In this document: one piece after another, positions 61,911-64,000 of the stretch
Position numbering within the stretch: position 1 is the stretch's first letter
Layout of the letters: each line of letters opens with the position of its first letter
Assembly: GCA_040389065.1 (NCBI GenBank)
Contig: JAZKAR010000026.1
Span: 56,259-120,258 of the forward strand
Direction of reading: 5' to 3'
Source of the DNA: JAZKAR01 sp040389065
GTDB lineage: Bacteria; Pseudomonadota; Gammaproteobacteria; Burkholderiales; Casimicrobiaceae
DNA: 64,000 nt
Translations under genes and position numbers: made by a program
The notes under the pieces: model-generated
Databases searched by the model: none
Told to the model about the DNA's origin: nothing
What the model saw: the letters and a program-made list of their open reading frames with translations, nothing else

Positions 61911-62375
61911 TTATGTTGAAGCTAACCTTGCTGCTTCCATAGCCCGCTCACACGCTGCTTCTTCAAGAATTTCTATTGAGAAACTGCCAAACTTTTTAGG
62001 AAGCCAACATATGCGCGTTCCTGAAGGCGATTCAAGTTCATCTTTTGAAATTGGTTTTCCGTTTTCATTTTCGGGTTGTATCCCTTGTTCTATCAACTCA
62101 TCATATTTTGCTAATACATCCGGTACGGTATAGCACAAGCGATAAATTGTTCCCTCACCTTTTTCTTCTATCATGGTCTTCAAATTACCAGCATACGGTT
62201 GAACAAGAATAAATCGCTCTTTTCCGTTAAACATAGTAACGTATTCAACATGAAAGCCATCTCTATTCCAAACCTTAGGTTTTGAAGCTGTACAGCCTAG
62301 CGCTGTTTTATAATACGCAACTGCTGCATTAAGATCTTTAACTAAAATATCGACATGGCTGAACTTTAGCTCCAT
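61911..62375 (-). CDS. VOC-family (glyoxalase/epimerase-like) protein
   Basis: 154-aa single vicinal-oxygen-chelate protein. The two beta-alpha-beta-beta-beta modules start at KFSHVDILVKDLNAAVAYYK and TIYRLCYTVPDVLAKYDELI. Likely metal ligands are His8 (HVD), a residue in the GTIYRL segment and the Glu in FSIEILEEA. This resembles methylmalonyl-CoA epimerase and lactoylglutathione-lyase-like members, but the substrate cannot be told. I chose the ATG at 62375 (AAGAAAG upstream), nine codons inside the longest frame. It is the last ordinary gene before the cassette region. Confidence 0.85.
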   Translation of the reverse strand: MELKFSHVDILVKDLNAAVAYYKTALGCTASKPKVWNRDGFHVEYVTMFNGKERFILVQPYAGNLKTMIEEKGEGTIYRLCYTVPDVLAKYDELIEQGIQPENENGKPISKDELESPSGTRICWLPKKFGSFSIEILEEAACERAMEAARLAST

Positions 62376-62737
62376 TTTTTTCTTTCTTGATATAAAGTGC
62401 ATGAAAATTAGTATTGAACCACTTACTTTAAAAATATATATAAGAAATAATGTTAGCAGCTTTTCCGCTTTGTTAATTGCTTAAAGAATCGGCATGAATC
62501 GATATGCTTTACATAGCGTTTAGGAAGTATTTGCATGCTATTTTAGCTACGCCAATAACTTCCAGCCAAGGTGTATAAGACTAGTAAAAAGGTGTATTAT
62601 TTAGGTGTATAAAACAGACACACCAATATATTTATTTTATTTTTCAATTATTTACAACCACACTTAGATTTATCATCCATCTTTTAGATGGGATTATACA
62701 TTTATAATTTTAGGTGTATATTTAACGTTAGAAATTT
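62376..62737. other. Region before the first cassette: repeated AGGTGTAT words and an imperfect palindrome
   Basis: AGGTGTAT occurs at 62569, 62590, 62603 and 62712. The last is followed by TTTAACGTTAGAA, the core site of the first cassette. ACACTTAGATTTAT (62660-62673) pairs imperfectly with ATAATTTTAGGTGT (62704-62717) around an inner hairpin near 62675-62697. It could be a degenerate attC or an attI-like site, but no integrase gene lies in the 360 bases or beside it. Confidence 0.4.
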
Positions 62738-63323
62738 ATGCTTAAAATATTGAATTTAATATTAGCTTTTTTATCTCTGTTATTTATTAGCTATGCTCAA
62801 GGTCGTTTTAATTATATACAAAGTTTATCTTGTATAGACAATGCATTATTTTATGTATTAAAAATATCAGATTCGATAGGCGATTGGATATTTTGCCTAA
62901 TACCAAATTTCATCTTCTTATTTGTTATATTTATTGCTCAAAAAAATAAGGCTTTAAGCATTTTTATAGCAGTAATCAATATCATTTCCCTACTTTTTAG
63001 TGCATTATTAGCTTTTACTTGGGCTAAAAAAACATGCCACTCATTCGCCCTATCGGATGGTGAAGAGTTTTCTTCTATTATAGCCAGCCAATATTTACTA
63101 ATACTTTTACTACTTGTTTTTATGTCACTATGGTATGCTTTTAGTAGTAATAAAAAATAACTTTTTGTTTCTACTGTTACCTTGTATAACCATATAATTA
63201 AATCCATTTTTAAAACAATACATTAAATCAAAAAAATTCTAACAAATCATTCAACTGGACACTTAACCAGCGGCGCTGGTTAAGTTCCCTCCACTAGCGC
63301 TACGGTGCCAGTTAATTCAAACG
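62728..63323 (+). mobile_element. Integron gene cassette 1 (596 bp)
   Basis: The cassette begins after the G of GTTAGAA (62727-62733) and ends at the G of AACGTTAT (63323). Its attC R'' box TTCTAAC (63237-63243) is the exact complement of its own first bases GTTAGAA, the hallmark of a cassette excised and inserted as a circle. It holds one gene (62738-63160) that starts only 10 bases after the core site, as is normal for cassettes. Confidence 0.78.
62738..63160 (+). CDS. Cassette-borne membrane protein (140 aa), unknown function
   Basis: Four hydrophobic segments (about residues 4-21, 47-67, 71-92, 115-133) with short loops and Lys-rich ends; the C-terminus is SSNKK. I recognise no family. 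Composition is very A+T-rich and typical of cassette genes of foreign origin. The ATG lies 10 bases inside the cassette and has no clear ribosome site of its own, so expression may depend on read-through from an upstream promoter. Confidence 0.7.
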   Translation: MLKILNLILAFLSLLFISYAQGRFNYIQSLSCIDNALFYVLKISDSIGDWIFCLIPNFIFLFVIFIAQKNKALSIFIAVINIISLLFSALLAFTWAKKTCHSFALSDGEEFSSIIASQYLLILLLLVFMSLWYAFSSNKK

Positions 63324-63329
63324 TTATAT
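63237..63329 (+). repeat. attC recombination site of cassette 1
   Basis: R'' box TTCTAAC (63237-63243), then AAATCATTCAACTGG with its L'' element pairing to CCAGTTAATTC (63308-63318), and R' core CGTTATAT at 63322-63329 with the crossover after G63323. The inner hairpin TTAACCAGC/GCTGGTTAA (63263-63282) is perfect. The order R''-L''-loop-L'-R' and the TCAAACGTTAT end match known attC sites. Confidence 0.78.
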
Positions 63330-64000
63330 TTATAGAGTTATTATGAAAAACAAATACCTAAATCCAATTATCCCTATGATATTTGCGATTTCTGTTGTGT
63401 GCTGTATCCAAGCGGCTCAGGGTCAAACAGTATCAACACAACAATCTAAAGACTTTTTTTCTGATAAACCTTATATATTAAATCTAGAAAAAATTTCAGA
63501 GCTAGACCCCAAACCGCTCAAAATTGAAAAATTTTCGCCCCACCAAGACCCACGCGCTCAAGGTATAAGAATAATTTCAACTGGTAGAATTTTTCCTTTT
63601 TCTTACGAAATTATTAATATTAAAGATGCAACCAATCCCGATATACTTTCCTCTATTTCAAAATCTTTGGATAACCATTCAGACATAATTCTTAAAGAAC
63701 AAAAATCAAATAATAAGCTTGGAAATTACCTTCATTACTTCCAAAGAATTAGTTTAGAGGGAAAACCACATCATGTATCGTCAAATTATATTTTCATAAA
63801 AAATAATATTTTTTATCATCTTGCTGCAAATAACTATGCAGCAGCAACATCAATGCCTCGCAATAATTGGGGCGTCGAAAAAGCTGATGGTAACGCTGAA
63901 AATGAAGTTAAACTACTTATTAATTCAATGGAGTTCAAATAAAAAAACGTAGTTTCAACATTGAAGTGCAACACTGTTTAAGACAATCCATAGAATAACT
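63324..64000 (+). mobile_element. Integron gene cassette 2 (3' end outside the window)
   Basis: It starts with TTATATTTATAG directly after the attC crossover of cassette 1. One gene (63343-63942) follows. GAATAAC at 63993-63999 could be the R'' box of its attC, but the window ends there. Confidence 0.6.
63343..63942 (+). CDS. Cassette-borne secreted protein (199 aa), unknown function
   Basis: The N-terminal Sec signal (IIPMIFAISVVCCIQAAQGQ) is probably cleaved after the AAQGQ region. The mature part of about 170 residues is mixed alpha/beta without recognised domains (YILNLEKISELDPKPLKIEK, IIKLLINSMEFK-like end). The ATG lies 19 bases after the core site. A+T-rich like its neighbour. A periplasmic or secreted role is the most that can be said. 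Confidence 0.7.
   Translation: MKNKYLNPIIPMIFAISVVCCIQAAQGQTVSTQQSKDFFSDKPYILNLEKISELDPKPLKIEKFSPHQDPRAQGIRIISTGRIFPFSYEIINIKDATNPDILSSISKSLDNHSDIILKEQKSNNKLGNYLHYFQRISLEGKPHHVSSNYIFIKNNIFYHLAANNYAAATSMPRNNWGVEKADGNAENEVKLLINSMEFK

Overview
The window reads as a moderately A+T-rich proteobacterial chromosome fragment, probably a gammaproteobacterium. The order rlmN - pilW-like TPR lipoprotein - rodZ - ispG, a DciA-type helicase-loader gene near dnaE, xseA and adk all fit. No 16S rRNA or other firm taxonomic marker is present, so a finer placement is not supported. Two runs of N (10 at 19396-19405, 100 at 51268-51367) show that this is a draft scaffold, and both runs interrupt real genes.

Layout. 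(1) 1-14.7 kb is housekeeping: rlmN (5' cut by the window), pilW, rodZ, ispG, the alkylation-repair genes alkB and alkA around a lipoprotein gene, a 56-residue Tyr/Arg-rich lipoprotein, dnaE, dciA, an A+T-rich intergenic region with several DnaA boxes, xseA and adk. (2) 15.7-20.3 kb is a signalling operon: two tandem paralogous sensor histidine kinases and a receiver-HD-GYP protein (probable c-di-GMP phosphodiesterase). (3) 20.7-26.2 kb, minus strand, is a complete type I secretion set (TolC, ABC exporter with a degenerate C39-like domain, HlyD). It is followed by two paralogous curlin-repeat proteins without signal peptides (26.6-28.3 kb). (4) 28.3-30.2 kb is sparse and holds dispersed palindromic repeats and a catalase-like remnant. 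(5) 30.2-36.3 kb, minus strand, is a second exporter-like operon without an ABC ATPase: a lipoprotein TolC homologue, a periplasmic adaptor, a GAF-like/HlyD fusion protein and an M50-metalloprotease/HlyD fusion protein. Divergent from it is one giant gene (36.6-58.0 kb, at least about 7,100 residues) for a surface protein with an LEPR-type N-terminal motif, a DUF4347 domain, thousands of residues of beta-strand repeats, and Bap-like Ig and cadherin-like repeats. (6) 58-62.4 kb is small accessory and housekeeping genes (CsbD, Tim44-like, CoA-binding, sulfurtransferase, DUF4236, VOC). (7) From about 62.7 kb to the end there are two integron-type gene cassettes, one complete with an attC site.

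Inferred joint role: the giant protein and its ATPase-less export operon, the type I system with its leaderless amyloid-like proteins, and the HD-GYP signalling operon together look like a surface-attachment or biofilm region under possible c-di-GMP control. Separately, a family of 100-130 bp palindromic repeats is scattered through the intergenic regions, two genes survive only as remnants (sterol desaturase-like, catalase-like), and the cassette array marks an accessory right end.
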